Of a stretch of 64,000 bases of DNA, positions 34,420 through 45,500 are shown one piece after another. The first letter of the stretch is position 1. Every line of letters starts with the position of its first letter. Both the position numbers and the translations under genes were made by a program. The notes under the pieces were generated by a model, which was not told the origin of the DNA, did not search any database, and saw nothing but the letters and a program-made list of their open reading frames with translations. The DNA is from Luteimonas_C sp035250245 (GTDB lineage Bacteria > Pseudomonadota > Gammaproteobacteria > Xanthomonadales > Xanthomonadaceae): contig DATFFH010000052.1 of NCBI GenBank assembly GCA_035250245.1, positions 21,421-85,420 on the forward strand, in the 5' to 3' direction.

Positions 34420-35707
34420 GGCCGTAGCGGCGCTCGACGTAACCGTCGATCAGGGCGACGAATTCCCGTGCGATGTTCTCGCCGCGCAACGTCACCGTCT
34501 TCTCGCCGTCGACGAACACCGGCGCGGCCGGCGCCTCGCCGGTGCCGGGCAGCGAGATGCCGATGTTCGCGTGGCGCGATTCGCCCGGGCCGTTGACTAC
34601 GCAGCCCATCACCGCGAGCGTGAGATTCTCCGCGCCCGGGTGGCTGATCTTCCATTCCGGCATCTTGGCGCGCACGTGTTCCTGCACGACTTTCGCCAAT
34701 TCCTGGAAGAATTCGGACGTGGTCCGGCCGCAACCCGGGCAGGCGGTGACCATCGGCGTGAACGCGCGCAGGCCCATGGTCTGCAGCAATTCCTGAGCGA
34801 CGACCACTTCCTGCGTGCGCGGCGCGCCGGGCTCGGGCGTCAGCGAAATGCGGATGGTGTCGCCGATGCCTTCCTGCAGCAGCACCGACAGTGCGGCGCT
34901 GGAAGCGACGATGCCCTTGCTGCCGATGCCGGCTTCGGTCAGGCCCAGATGCAACGCGAAATCCGAACGCCGGGCCAGATCGCGGTACACCGCGATCAAT
35001 TCCTGCACGCCGCTGACCTTGGCGCTGAGCACGATGCGTTCGGCCGGCAGGCCCAGATCCACCGCACGATGCGCGGAATCCAACGCCGAACGGATCAAGG
35101 CCTCGCGCATCACCCGCGCGGCGTCCCAAGGTTCGGCGCGCGTGTGGTTCTCGTCCATCAGCTGCGCGGCCAATGCCTGGTCCAGCGAACCCCAGTTGGC
35201 GCCTATGCGCACGGGCTTGCCGTAGCGGATCGCGAATTCGATCAACTGCGCGAACTGCGTGTCTTTTTTCTTGCCGAAACCGACGTTGCCGGGGTTGATC
35301 CGGTATTTCGCCAACGCCTCCGCGCAAGCGGGTTCGTTGGCCAGCAACTGGTGTCCGTTGTAGTGGAAGTCGCCGATGATCGGCACCTCCACGCCCATCA
35401 TCGCCAGCTTCTCGACGATGCGCGGCACGGCCGCGGCCGATTCGGGATTGTTGACCGTGACGCGGACCAGCTCGGAACCGGCGCGCCACAATTCGGCGAC
35501 CTGCTTCACGGTCGCGGCGACGTCGGCGGTATCGGTGTTGGTCATCGACTGCACCACCACCGGCGCGTCGCCGCCCACGGCTACCTGGCCGATCCTCACC
35601 TGGCGCGTGACGCGGCGCGGCGAGGGGCCGAAGCTCCAGTCGGCCAGGGTGCCGGTCGGGGTCGGACCGTGTTCCGCGTTCAGGGGGGTGGCGCTCATGG
35701 CGCTCAT
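34403..35707 (-). CDS. ispG: 4-hydroxy-3-methylbut-2-enyl diphosphate synthase
   Basis: Iron-sulfur enzyme of the MEP isoprenoid pathway. 434 residues from ATG at 35707. TIM-barrel segments VVVQSMTNTDT, RIGANWGSL and GLTEAGIG are clear. The cluster ligands are in ACPGCGRT and MGCVVNGPGE, with Glu after. It starts toward the xseA gene across a mirrored repeat pair. Two nearby in-frame ATGs (35707, 35698) are possible starts. The PAP2 gene overlaps the 3' end. Confidence 0.96.
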   Translation of the reverse strand: MSAMSATPLNAEHGPTPTGTLADWSFGPSPRRVTRQVRIGQVAVGGDAPVVVQSMTNTDTADVAATVKQVAELWRAGSELVRVTVNNPESAAAVPRIVEKLAMMGVEVPIIGDFHYNGHQLLANEPACAEALAKYRINPGNVGFGKKKDTQFAQLIEFAIRYGKPVRIGANWGSLDQALAAQLMDENHTRAEPWDAARVMREALIRSALDSAHRAVDLGLPAERIVLSAKVSGVQELIAVYRDLARRSDFALHLGLTEAGIGSKGIVASSAALSVLLQEGIGDTIRISLTPEPGAPRTQEVVVAQELLQTMGLRAFTPMVTACPGCGRTTSEFFQELAKVVQEHVRAKMPEWKISHPGAENLTLAVMGCVVNGPGESRHANIGISLPGTGEAPAAPVFVDGEKTVTLRGENIAREFVALIDGYVERRYGRGAAA

Positions 35708-35745
35708 TGTAAAGCCACCGCTGGCACCAAGCTGCATGGCCCGGG

Positions 35746-35836
35746 TTTTGTAGGAGCGGCTTCAGCCGCGAGCTCTTCCCCGCACGACGCCGCAATCTGA
35801 AGGAAAGAGCTCGCGGCTGAAGCCGCTCCTACAAAA
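35746..35836. repeat. Mirrored pair of 32-bp repeats between divergent ispG and xseA
   Basis: TTTTGTAGGAGCGGCTTCAG begins the left copy (35746-35777) and its exact reverse complement ends at 35836. It occupies most of the 168-bp divergent promoter region. Confidence 0.9.
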
Positions 35837-35875
35837 GCCACGCACAAAAAGCGCGGCCGCGTTAACCTGACGCCG

Positions 35876-37219
35876 ATGAACGCCCCTGCCGCCGATCCCG
35901 GCGAAATCCTGACCCCGAGCCAACTCAACACCCTGGCACGCGACCTGCTGGAAGATGCCTTTCCGCTGATCTGGGTGGAGGGCGAGCTGGGCAATGTGTC
36001 TCGCCCGTCCTCGGGCCATCTGTATTTCAACCTGAAGGACGCGCGGGCGCAGGTGCGCTGCGCCATGTTCAAGCCGAAAAGCAATTGGCTGCGCTTCCAG
36101 CCGCACGAAGGCCTGCGCGTGCTCGCGCGCGGCCGATTGACTTTGTATGAAGCGCGCGGCGACTACCAGCTGGTGCTCGACCACATGGAAGAGGCCGGCG
36201 AAGGCGCGCTGCGCCGCGCTTACGAGGAATTGCACGCAAGGTTGGCCGCCGAAGGCTTGTTCGACGACGATCGCAAGCGCGACCTGCCCGCCTACGTGCG
36301 CCGGCTGGGCGTGATCACTTCGCCATCCGGAGCCGCGGTGCGCGATGTGCTGAGCGTGATCGGGCGGCGTTTTCCGCTGGCCGACGTCGAGATCCTGCCG
36401 GTGCCGGTGCAAGGTTCCGGCGCGGCGGCGCAGATCGCCGCGATGCTCAAGCGCGCCGATCGATCGCAGCGCTACGACGCGCTGCTGCTGACCCGCGGCG
36501 GCGGTTCGCTGGAGGATCTGTGGGCGTTCAACGACGAAACGCTGGCGCGGACGATCGCCGCATCGTCGACGCCGGTCGTCTCCGCCGTCGGACACGAGAC
36601 CGATTTCACCCTCGCCGACTTCGCCGCCGACCTGCGCGCGCCGACGCCCTCGGCCGCGGCCGAATTGCTGGCGCCGGACCAGCGCGAAATCTACGCGCGT
36701 TTGGAGGCGATGCAGCGACGGATCGGCAGCCTGGTCCGGCAACGTCTGCGTCAGGATGCGCAACGCGCCGACCGCGCCGCGATACGCCTGAATGCGCAAC
36801 GGCCGCAAGCGCGGCTGCAGATGTTGCATCGGCGCGAAATGGAAGCCCGGCGCCGCCTGGAATCGCTATGGCGCACCCAGCAGGAACGCCGCCGCGCGCA
36901 GTTGCGTCATGCGGCCGCCGCCCTGCGCGCCGGCGATCCGCGCCGACGCCTGGCTCTGTTGCGGGCACGACTGGCGGCCATCGCGCAACGCCCGCAAGCC
37001 GCGACGGTGCGCAAGCTGCAGCAACAGGCTGCGCACCTCCGCGCTTTGGCCCGCTCGTTGGAAGCGGTGAGCCCGCTGGCCACCGTCGCGCGCGGCTACG
37101 CCATCCTGCAGCGCGAGGACGGGCGCATCGTACGCAGCGTGGGCGATGCCGCGGTCGGCGAGAAACTGGAGGCGCGCCTGTCCGACGGCAGCCTGCGCGT
37201 GCGCGTCGAAAAACCGTAG
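35876..37219 (+). CDS. xseA: Exodeoxyribonuclease VII large subunit
   Basis: Large subunit of the ssDNA exonuclease of 447 residues. OB-fold domain at about 10-105 (LTPSQLNTLARDLLEDAFPLIWVEGELG, RPSSGHLYFNLKD), then the nuclease core with GVITSPSGAAVRDVL, LLTRGGGSLEDLWAFND and VGHETDFTLADF AADLRAPTPSAAAE in two parts. A long coiled region follows and the end LARGYAIL-like VARGYAILQREDG is standard. No xseB is in the window. Confidence 0.96.
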   Translation: MNAPAADPGEILTPSQLNTLARDLLEDAFPLIWVEGELGNVSRPSSGHLYFNLKDARAQVRCAMFKPKSNWLRFQPHEGLRVLARGRLTLYEARGDYQLVLDHMEEAGEGALRRAYEELHARLAAEGLFDDDRKRDLPAYVRRLGVITSPSGAAVRDVLSVIGRRFPLADVEILPVPVQGSGAAAQIAAMLKRADRSQRYDALLLTRGGGSLEDLWAFNDETLARTIAASSTPVVSAVGHETDFTLADFAADLRAPTPSAAAELLAPDQREIYARLEAMQRRIGSLVRQRLRQDAQRADRAAIRLNAQRPQARLQMLHRREMEARRRLESLWRTQQERRRAQLRHAAAALRAGDPRRRLALLRARLAAIAQRPQAATVRKLQQQAAHLRALARSLEAVSPLATVARGYAILQREDGRIVRSVGDAAVGEKLEARLSDGSLRVRVEKP

Positions 37220-37434
37220 GGTGGGCCTTGGCCCACCACCGCCACATTGCGCCAACGGCGAACAATGATCGAAGCGCACCCGGTTATTACGCCCATCTCA
37301 TGCGGCACCGGCGGCGAGCCTTGGCCCACCCTACGCGAAATTAACCCTCGCTATTCGATGCTAAGAAATATCGTCTAACCGAATTTCGCACCATGGTGCC
37401 GCATGGCGCTGGTGGGCCAAGGCCCACCCTACGG
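37214..37434. repeat. Three GGTGGGCC repeat copies between xseA and an aldehyde dehydrogenase
   Basis: Copies lie at 37214-37237, 37318-37335 (partial) and 37411-37434, in mixed orientation. The last ends 8 bp before the dehydrogenase start. The space has no gene. Confidence 0.85.
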
Positions 37435-37442
37435 AGAACCTG

Positions 37443-38870
37443 ATGCTGAAGAAGTCTTACCCCTACTACCTCGCCAATCAGCCTGTCGCGGCCAACAAGG
37501 ACCTCGATGTGTTGGACAAGTACTCCGGCGAACGCGCCACGCGCACTGCGTTCGCCGACGCGGCCGCGGTCCGCAAGGCCATCGTCGCCGCGCACAAAGC
37601 GCGATCGGCGATGGCCGAATTCGCACCGGACCGGCGCCGCGACGTGCTGGAACATTGCGTGCGCCGCTTCGCAGAGCGCCAGGAAGAGCTGGCGCTGGCC
37701 TTGTGCATCGAAGTCGGCAAGCCGATCAAGGATTCGCGCGGCGAGGTGACCCGCCTCATCGACACCTTCCGCATCGCCGCCGGCGAGGCGATCCGGCTCG
37801 GCGGACAGCTCGTCGACCTGGAAATAAGCCCGCGCACCCGCGGCTACCGCGGCATGGTCAAACGCGTGCCGGTGGGCGCCTGCGCCTTCATCACGCCGTT
37901 CAATTTTCCGCTAAATCTGGTTGCGCACAAAGTGGCGCCGGCGATCGCGGCCGGCTGCCCCTTCGTGCTCAAACCCGCGCTCAAGACGCCGGTCGGTGCG
38001 TTGATCATCGGCGAGATCCTGGCCGAGACCGATCTGCCGAAAGGCGCGTTCTCGATCCTGCCCTGCTCCAACGAAGACGCCGGCCTGCTGGTCGAGGACG
38101 AGCGCATCGCCCTGCTCAGCTTCACCGGCGGTCTGATCGGCTGGGAACTGAAAGCACGCGCGGGCCGCAAGAAGGTGACTTTGGAACTGGGCGGCAACGC
38201 AGCTTGCATCGTCGACGACGACCCGGGCGCCGATCTCGACGTGGTAGTCGAACGCCTGGTGTTCGGCGCCTATTACCAATCCGGCCAGAGTTGCATCAGT
38301 GTGCAGCGCATCTACGCACATGCCGCTATTTACGATCGACTGAAAAAGAAGCTCGCGGCAGCCGTGGCCAAGCTGAAGACGGGCGATCCGCGCGACGAAA
38401 AGGTCTTTATCGGGCCGATGGTCGATGAAGACGCGGCAAAGCGCGTCGAAAAATGGATCGCCGCCGCGGTCAAGGGCGGCGCGACCGCGCTCGTGTCCGG
38501 CAAGCGCAAGGGCAACCTGCTGTCCGCCGCGCTGATCGAGAACGTGCCGCGCGACAGCGAGCTGAACCGCAAGGAGGCTTTCGGCCCGGTCGCCTGCATC
38601 GAAGCTTTCGACGATTTCGAACAGGCGCTAAAGCGCGTCAACGACAGCGATTTCGGCCTGCAAGCCGGCGTCTTCACCGGACGCCTCGCGCATGCGATGC
38701 GCGCCTGGGACGCGCTGGAAGTGGGCGGCGTGATCGTCGGCGACGTGCCGAGCTTCCGCGTCGACAACATGCCTTACGGCGGCGTCAAGCAATCGGGCCT
38801 GGGACGCGAAGGCGTGCGTTACGCGATTGAGGATATGACCGAGCCGCGCCTGCTCGTCATCAAGCAATAA
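37443..38870 (+). CDS. Aldehyde dehydrogenase family protein
   Basis: 475 residues. Catalytic Cys284 (YQSGQSCISVQR), base Glu248 (LELGGNA), Asn154 (TPFNFPLN), Rossmann Gly motif FTGGLIG, and the C-terminal MPYGGVKQSGLGREG are all present. It belongs to the group that includes lactaldehyde, phosphonoacetaldehyde and sulfolactaldehyde dehydrogenases. The exact substrate is not readable, and no pathway gene lies next to it. Ribosome binding site GGAGAACCTG precedes ATG at 37443. Confidence 0.92.
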   Translation: MLKKSYPYYLANQPVAANKDLDVLDKYSGERATRTAFADAAAVRKAIVAAHKARSAMAEFAPDRRRDVLEHCVRRFAERQEELALALCIEVGKPIKDSRGEVTRLIDTFRIAAGEAIRLGGQLVDLEISPRTRGYRGMVKRVPVGACAFITPFNFPLNLVAHKVAPAIAAGCPFVLKPALKTPVGALIIGEILAETDLPKGAFSILPCSNEDAGLLVEDERIALLSFTGGLIGWELKARAGRKKVTLELGGNAACIVDDDPGADLDVVVERLVFGAYYQSGQSCISVQRIYAHAAIYDRLKKKLAAAVAKLKTGDPRDEKVFIGPMVDEDAAKRVEKWIAAAVKGGATALVSGKRKGNLLSAALIENVPRDSELNRKEAFGPVACIEAFDDFEQALKRVNDSDFGLQAGVFTGRLAHAMRAWDALEVGGVIVGDVPSFRVDNMPYGGVKQSGLGREGVRYAIEDMTEPRLLVIKQ

Positions 38871-38875
38871 GCGCC

Positions 38876-38953
38876 TGTAGAGTCGAGCCTGCTCGACTGC
38901 TTTTATTTTCCAAAATGCGAAACCGAAAGCAGTCGAGCAGGCTCGACTCTACA
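38876..38953. repeat. Mirrored pair of 25-bp self-palindromic repeats
   Basis: TGTAGAGTCGAGCCTGCTCG begins the left copy (38876-38900) and the right copy is its reverse complement at 38929-38953. Each copy contains the palindrome AGTCGAGC-CT-GCTCGACT. It lies between convergent aldehyde dehydrogenase and acyltransferase genes. Confidence 0.92.
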
Positions 38954-38962
38954 AAAAGCCGG

Positions 38963-39529
38963 TCAACCCGCAGGCGGGGTTTCGGCCGGAAGTCCGTTCA
39001 TCTTGACCTTGTCGCGACGGCCGGTCTGCGGATCGGTGCGATGCAAATGGAAGGTCTTGCCGCGGAACGGACCGCCCATCAAGTCCAGCATCATCGTCTC
39101 GCCGAGCTTGTTCTCGGGCGTGGCGAACGGCGTCACGAACTCGACCAGCCACAGCCGATCGCCCGACTTCCAGTCCGCGGCGTCGAGATGCTCGCCCGCT
39201 TCGAGCTTGGCCTCCGCCGCCTCGGATAGCCGTGCCCAGATCGCCACGCCCAGCGGAAGCTGTTCGATGCCTTCCTTGCTGAAGCCCGCCACCCGGAAAT
39301 CGGGCGGCTCGGCGTCGCCGACCTTGGGCAGTGGTCCGAAGCGGAAGATGCGGAACTGCTCGTTGAGGATCGCGGGCATGAAGGACCATTCCAGGTCCTT
39401 CAATTTCAACTCGCGATGCGTGGGCGATTGGCTCAGCAGCCAAACCACCTGGCCGAGCGCTTCCGCCACGGTTTTGGGCGCGCCGGCGGGCGACGCGATT
39501 TCGGTCTTGCGGTCTGCGATGTCGATCAT
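38963..39529 (-). CDS. RTX toxin-activating lysine acyltransferase (HlyC/RtxC family)
   Basis: 188 residues. Cytoplasmic enzyme that transfers a fatty acyl chain from acyl-ACP to internal lysines of an RTX protein. HlyC-family features: VVWLLSQSPTHRELKLKDL with catalytic His38, PAILNEQFRIFR, GVAIWARLSEEA-like segment, DRLWLVEFVTPF, and the final GKTFHLHRTDP block. Its ATG (39529) overlaps the TGA of the giant RTX gene in ATGA, so it is co-translated with its presumed substrate. Order is unusual: in hly, apx and lkt operons the acyltransferase precedes the toxin gene. Length is slightly greater than the usual ~170 residues, with a C-terminal tail. Confidence 0.9.
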   Translation of the reverse strand: MIDIADRKTEIASPAGAPKTVAEALGQVVWLLSQSPTHRELKLKDLEWSFMPAILNEQFRIFRFGPLPKVGDAEPPDFRVAGFSKEGIEQLPLGVAIWARLSEAAEAKLEAGEHLDAADWKSGDRLWLVEFVTPFATPENKLGETMMLDLMGGPFRGKTFHLHRTDPQTGRRDKVKMNGLPAETPPAG

Positions 39530-42500
39530 CGGCTAATCCTAAAGTCTGGCAGGGCCGTCAACAACTCGACGGTCTTGGGGTCTTTGCCGGTGCCCAACCC
39601 GAATTCGGCGTAGGGCTGCGCGGAGAACGACGACATGGCTTCGATCATCTGGAAGCGCTTCTTCTCGCTCAGCGCCAGCTGATCGTGCAAAGCCGACCGC
39701 GCAAGCGAGGTATCCGGCTGATAGTCGTCCGCGGGATGCATGCGTTCGTCGGCGCCGTTCCGCGATCCCGAACGCTCGTCCTGCCGCGCCTGCTCGGCAT
39801 CGTATGCCGGTTCCTGCGGGCCGCCCGCGGACGTCGCGGGTTGCAATTCGGAGCGGCGCTCGGGGGCATCGGATTCCCGCAAAGCGCTATCGCGCATGGC
39901 CATCGCGAGGATCTGGGCCGGGGTCAAGTCGCGGTGCGCGCGGCGGTCGACGCGACCGGAGGCGACATCGCCGAAGCCGTCGTCCTCCATACCACGTCCG
40001 CCGTTCTTGCGCCCGCGATCGACCTGTTCGGGAGTCCCATTCCCATCCGGCGGGCCGACGCGCTGATTCGATGGAGTGAACGCCAGGAATACGTCGCCCA
40101 CCTGCCCCGTGCTGCCATCGGCGCGCGTGAAACGGGACGTCGCATACAGCACGTTGTCCTCCGCATTGCGGTAATCCGCGCCGGTCCAAACGCCGTGCAA
40201 ATCGATCGAGGCGATGCCCCGCGCGGCAAGCGTGGACAATTCTTGCGCTTGGCTGATGCCGTCCTGATTGCGGTCCTGCCAGATTTGGAACTCGCCGAAA
40301 CGCGCGTCGCCGCCGTCGAACAGGCCGTTGCCGTTGCTGTCGTAGGCGGCCAGGCCTTCGAGGTCGGAGACGGCGCCGGGCTTGTCCCCGGCGAAGGATA
40401 TCTCTCCGCCGTTGTCGATCAGGCCGTTGCGGTCGCGGTCGAGCACCAGCAAGCCGTCGTCCGCGCCGATCCAACCGGACGGGTCACGCACGCCGTCGCG
40501 ATCCATGTCGAAGCGGAGGGTCGATCCGGCCAAGGCTTTCAATTCGACGCCGTCGCCGTCGAGGTCGAGGACGACAGGCGGGTTTCCGGCCTGGTTCCTG
40601 GGCGCCACGAAACTGAAGGTTCTGATGCTCTCCAGGCCGCTGGCGTCGACGACCTTGACCGTCGCGTAGGAGTAGTAGGGCTCGTAGCGTCGCGTCGAGG
40701 CCGGAATGGTCAGTTGATTGCCGTTCAAAGTGACCGTACCCCAATCCGCGCTCCAGGAAATCAGGGTGTAACTGAGCGCGGTGCCTTCCGGATCCACGGC
40801 CGACAGCGTGAACGTCGAGGTGGACGCGATGTACGTACGGTTGTGCTCGACGGTGAAGTAGGGGCTTTCGTTGACGTTGGCGACATTGATCGTGACCCAG
40901 CTGCTGGCCGAGTAGCCGCTGCCCGCGCGATCGGTGACCGTGACTTGCAACTGGTAGCTGGTCGCCGCCTCGTAATTCAACTGACCCTGCAGGTAGATTT
41001 GGCCGGTGGTCTGGTTGATGGAGAACATGCCCGTTGCGCCGCCGGTGATGGCGAAGCGGTGATCGCGGTTGTAGCCCTGCGAATCGGGGTCGCTGAAGTT
41101 GAACTGGCCGACCAGGGTTTGGCCCGCACCGGGCGCGCTTTCGGCCACACCGAAGCTCTGGTTCCAGGTGGACGGCCCTTCGTTTGAATCTTCGATGCCG
41201 AACCATACCCAGGCGCTTTCGGGCGATCCCAGCGCGCCGTCGCCGGCGGACACTCCCACCGCATAGTTGTATTCGAGTTGGCCGTCGCCATCGGAATCGG
41301 TGATGCTGCGCCACCAGTCGGTACCGTTCTGGATCAGGCTGTCGAAATCGAAGTTGAGCCCTGGCCGCAGCCGCAACTGATTGCCGGAAACGTAGAACCA
41401 ATCCCAAGGATCGAACGAATCCGTCAGGCTAGGTACGGTACCGTCCGGATCGGCGGATGCCAGCGTGGCGACATGCAGATCGCCTGGCGCGCCTTCCTGG
41501 ATCGTACGGGTGCCCCAAGCGGTCACCACCGGCGTGGTCGGCGCTTCGTTGACGTTGTTGACGGTGACGTCGAAGTTTTTGTCCTTGAACGCCCCGCTCT
41601 CGTCGGTGACGCGAACCGTGATCGTGTGCTTGGTGCTCGCCTCGTAGTTCAGCAAGCCTCCGTTCTTCACCGTCAACCTGCCGGTGGCGTCGACCGCGAA
41701 GCGCCCGCCGGCATCGTTGACCAGGCTGAAAGTGAGCCCATCGCCGGCATCCTGGTCGGCACCGGTGAAACTGCCCACCAACGTCGTGTTGGCCGCGTTC
41801 TCGTTCACCGCCAATCCCACCGTGGAAATGTCGCTTGGCGCATCGTTCGCATCTTCGATGCGCACGGTGACGGTGGTTTCCGCCGCAGAACCCAGCGCGC
41901 CGTCGGTCGCCTTGACCTTGGCCGAATAGACCACTTCCTGGCGGCCGTCGCCGTCGATGTCGCTGACCGTCAACCCGGCCGCTTTCAATGCTTCGAAATC
42001 GAAGCTCAGCCCCGCCTTGAACTTGAGCTGGTTGCCGACCACTTCGAACCAACCGCGCGAATCGCTGGTGATCGCGAACGCCGGCGCAGTGCCGTCCGGG
42101 TCGACAGCGGCCAGATTGGCCAGGGCAGTCCCGGCCAGGGCGCTGTTTTCCGCGCCCAAGCCATTGGCCAGCACCATCGTCGCCGTTACCGTTCCGGGCG
42201 CTTCGTTGACGTTGTTGACCGTGACCGTGAAGTCTTTTTCGTAGGTCAACCCGCCCGCATCGGTGATGCGGATGCGGATCGTGTGCGAAGCCCCGGCTTC
42301 GCGATCGAGCAAGCTGCCGTTGTCCACGGTCAGCACGCCGGCGGTGGAGATCTTGAAGCGGCCGCCGGCGTTGTTCGCCAGACTGAAGGTCAGCGCATCG
42401 CCGTCCGGATCGGTCGCGGAGAAGTTCGCCACCAGCGTGCCGCTGGCAACAACCGCTCCTGCCGTCGACTCGTTCACCGCCAGCGTACGGTCGTTGGTGA

Positions 42501-45500
42501 TGGCTGTCGGCCGCGCATTGATCGGTACCGACAGCGTCGCCGTGCGCTGCGCGGTCTGGCCACTCGCGGTTTCCTTGGCGATCGCCGTCACCGTCAAATT
42601 CAGGTCTTGCGACCAGGTCGCAGGGCCGACGAGCGCCAGCCCGGCCAATTGCGCGGCGGTCAGCGACCACACGCCGTTGCCCAGGTTCGTGCCCTTGTTG
42701 AGGGTCAGGCCGCTCGGCAGACCCGAGATACGCACTTCCAGCCTCTCCGAACTGTCCTGATCGACCAATGCCGCTTGCACATCCAGCGCCAACGAACCGC
42801 CGTCCAAAGTCGTGCCCACCGCAACGGCCTTGGTGATGACTGGCGCATCGGCCACCGGCGTGATGTCCAGCACGAAGCTGCGCTGGCTGACCAAGCCGCC
42901 GGCATCGGTGGCTTTGAGGGTGATGGTGACATCGCCGCTGCGGTTCGGTGCGCCTTTCAGGGTCAAGGTATAGACGCCGTTGGCGTCTGGGCCGCTGAGC
43001 GTGGGCGCATTCACCCGATCGTTGCCGGCAGTGGCGACCACCGTCATTCCGGAAACGGGGGTGATGTCGTCGCTGACCGTGAACTGGATCGTCAGCGTGC
43101 CGTCTTCGGCCAGCGTCTGATCGAGCACGGTGGAGATCACCGGGTCGGCATTGCCAGCCCAGTAATTGCTCCAGCGGTTCTCGAACGCGGCGTTGGCATG
43201 CAAGGCGTCGTAGGCGGCTTGCGTAGCCGGCTTCGCGTAACCCGCCATCAACGCGACCAGGCCCTCGGCGTTGATCGTGTCCGAGTAATGCTGCCCGGCA
43301 ATGATGAAATCGATCTTGTAATTGGCCCGATCCGACCCCGTCGCCGTCAGGTACCAGCCCTTGATCGTGGTCTGGACGCCGGTTCCGATCACCGAAATGA
43401 CCAAATCGTCGCCGCTGCGCGCGAACCAGAGCCGGTTGCGGTCGATATCCTGATAGCCGATGACGTCGATGTCGTCGCCGTTGGCATCGTAGTTGCGGAT
43501 CTCGTCGGCGCCGGCGTTGACGTCGATCAGGTAGACGTCGCTGTCCTCGCCGCCGATCAGGATGTCGTTTCCTGTGCCGCCGATCAGCCGGTCGTTGCCC
43601 GACTGCGCATCGATCGTATCGTTGCCGTCGCCGCCTTCCAGCACGTCGTCGCCCGCGCCGCCCAGGATCGTGTCGTTCCCGGCGCCGCCGACGATATGGT
43701 CTGCATTCGCTGAGCCGGTGAAAGTGTCTGCATAGGCCGAACCGATCAGGTGCTCGATATGGTCTTCCAGCACGTCGCCCGTTGCGGCTCCGCCGGTGGT
43801 GCCGTCGCCCAGATTGATGACTACGGCGGATCCGGAGTCGGCGTAAGTCAACGTATCGCTGCCGGCGCCGCCCAGGAAGCGGTCGGCGCCCGAGCCTCCG
43901 AACATCAGATCGTCGCCATCGCCGCCCTTGAGATAGTCGGCGCCCGGCCCGGCCCACAGTTCGTCGTTGTCGGCACCGCCCTCGAGCACGTCGTCGCCAT
44001 CGCCGCCGCGCAGGATGTCGTTGCCGGCGTCGCCGTAAAGCAGATCGTTGCCGGCATCGCCGTTGAGCGTGTCGACGCCGTCGTTTCCATGCAAGGTGTC
44101 GTTGCCCAGGCCGCCCGTCAAAACGTCGTCGCCCAGTTCGCCCAGCAATTTGTCGTCGCCATCCTGGCCGTCGAGCTGATCGTTGCCGTCGCCGCCGTAC
44201 AGATCGTCGTTGCCGGTGCCGCCCAGCAGCGTATCGGCGCCGCCGTAACCGTAGATCAAGTCGCGCCCCGCCTGTCCGTTGAGCGCATCCGCGCTGGCCG
44301 TGCCGTACAGGTAGTCATCCGCATCGGTTACGGTGAACGTCAAAGCGCGGGTGTAGCTCAGCCCGCTGCCGCCGCGGTCGGTGACGGTGACGTTCACCGT
44401 CACCGTGGCCCCGGCTTCGAAGTCCAGCGCAGCGTTGGCCTTCAGCCGCAGTTGATTGCCGTTGACGATCTCGAAGCGGGCATCGTCCACCGCATAAGTC
44501 AAAGTGGCGAAATCGAGCGATCCGTATGCCGCGTCGGGATCGGTCGCGCTGAGAGTGCCGAGCAGGATCGCAGGTAGCGACGTTCCGGCCGCCGGGCGGT
44601 CGCGTTCGACGATGCTCGACACCGCCGGGGCGAACCCGATCGCGGTCGGCGCTTCGTTGACGTCCTCGATCAGGAAGGTGAAGGACGTAGGTTGCGCCGA
44701 ACTCAACTCACCGTCGGTGGCTCGTACCGAGGCGTTGAAGCGGATCTCCTTGATCCCGTCGCCGTCGGTGTCCTCCAGCGTCGCCCCGGCCGCGGCCAGC
44801 GCTTCGAAATCGATCTGCGCGCCGGACTTCACGCGCACCGTGTTGCCTACCGCCTCCAGCCAGCCGTAAGGATTGTCGACCAGCTGCAGGGTCGGCGTGG
44901 TGTTGTCCGGATCGCCGATCACGAAGCTCGCCACGGTGCCGCCGGTGGCGTTCTCGGATGCGATCAGCGGCACCGTCGTCGCCGGCGGCGTGACGATGTA
45001 GGGAACTTCATTGACGTTGTTCACGACGACCGTGAAGCTCTTCTCGAACCAGGCGCCGGCCTGATCCGTGACTCGCACCCGGATCGTGTGGCTGGTGTTC
45101 GCTTCGTAGTCGAGCGCGGCGCCGTTGCTCACCGTCAGCTTGCCGTCGGAGGTCATCGCGAAGCGCCCACCCGCGTTGTCCACCAACTGGAACGTGCCGA
45201 GGTCTTGCGGGCCGTCTACGTCCAAGTGCGTGAAGTTGCCCAGCGACAGGCCGTTCCCGGCGGCCTCGTCCACGCGCAGTTCGCCCGGCGCGTAGATGTC
45301 GCTCGGAGCGTCGTTCACCGACACCACGGTGAGGTTGATCGTCTGCTGCACGGCATTGCCGTCGGCATCCGTCACCTTGATCACGAACCGATCACTGCCG
45401 TGGCGGTTGGCGCCCGGCGTATAGGTCCAGGTTCCGGTGGCCGCATTCAGCGCCACGCTGCCTATGCCCGGTTGCGCGACGACCGTATAGGACACGATGT

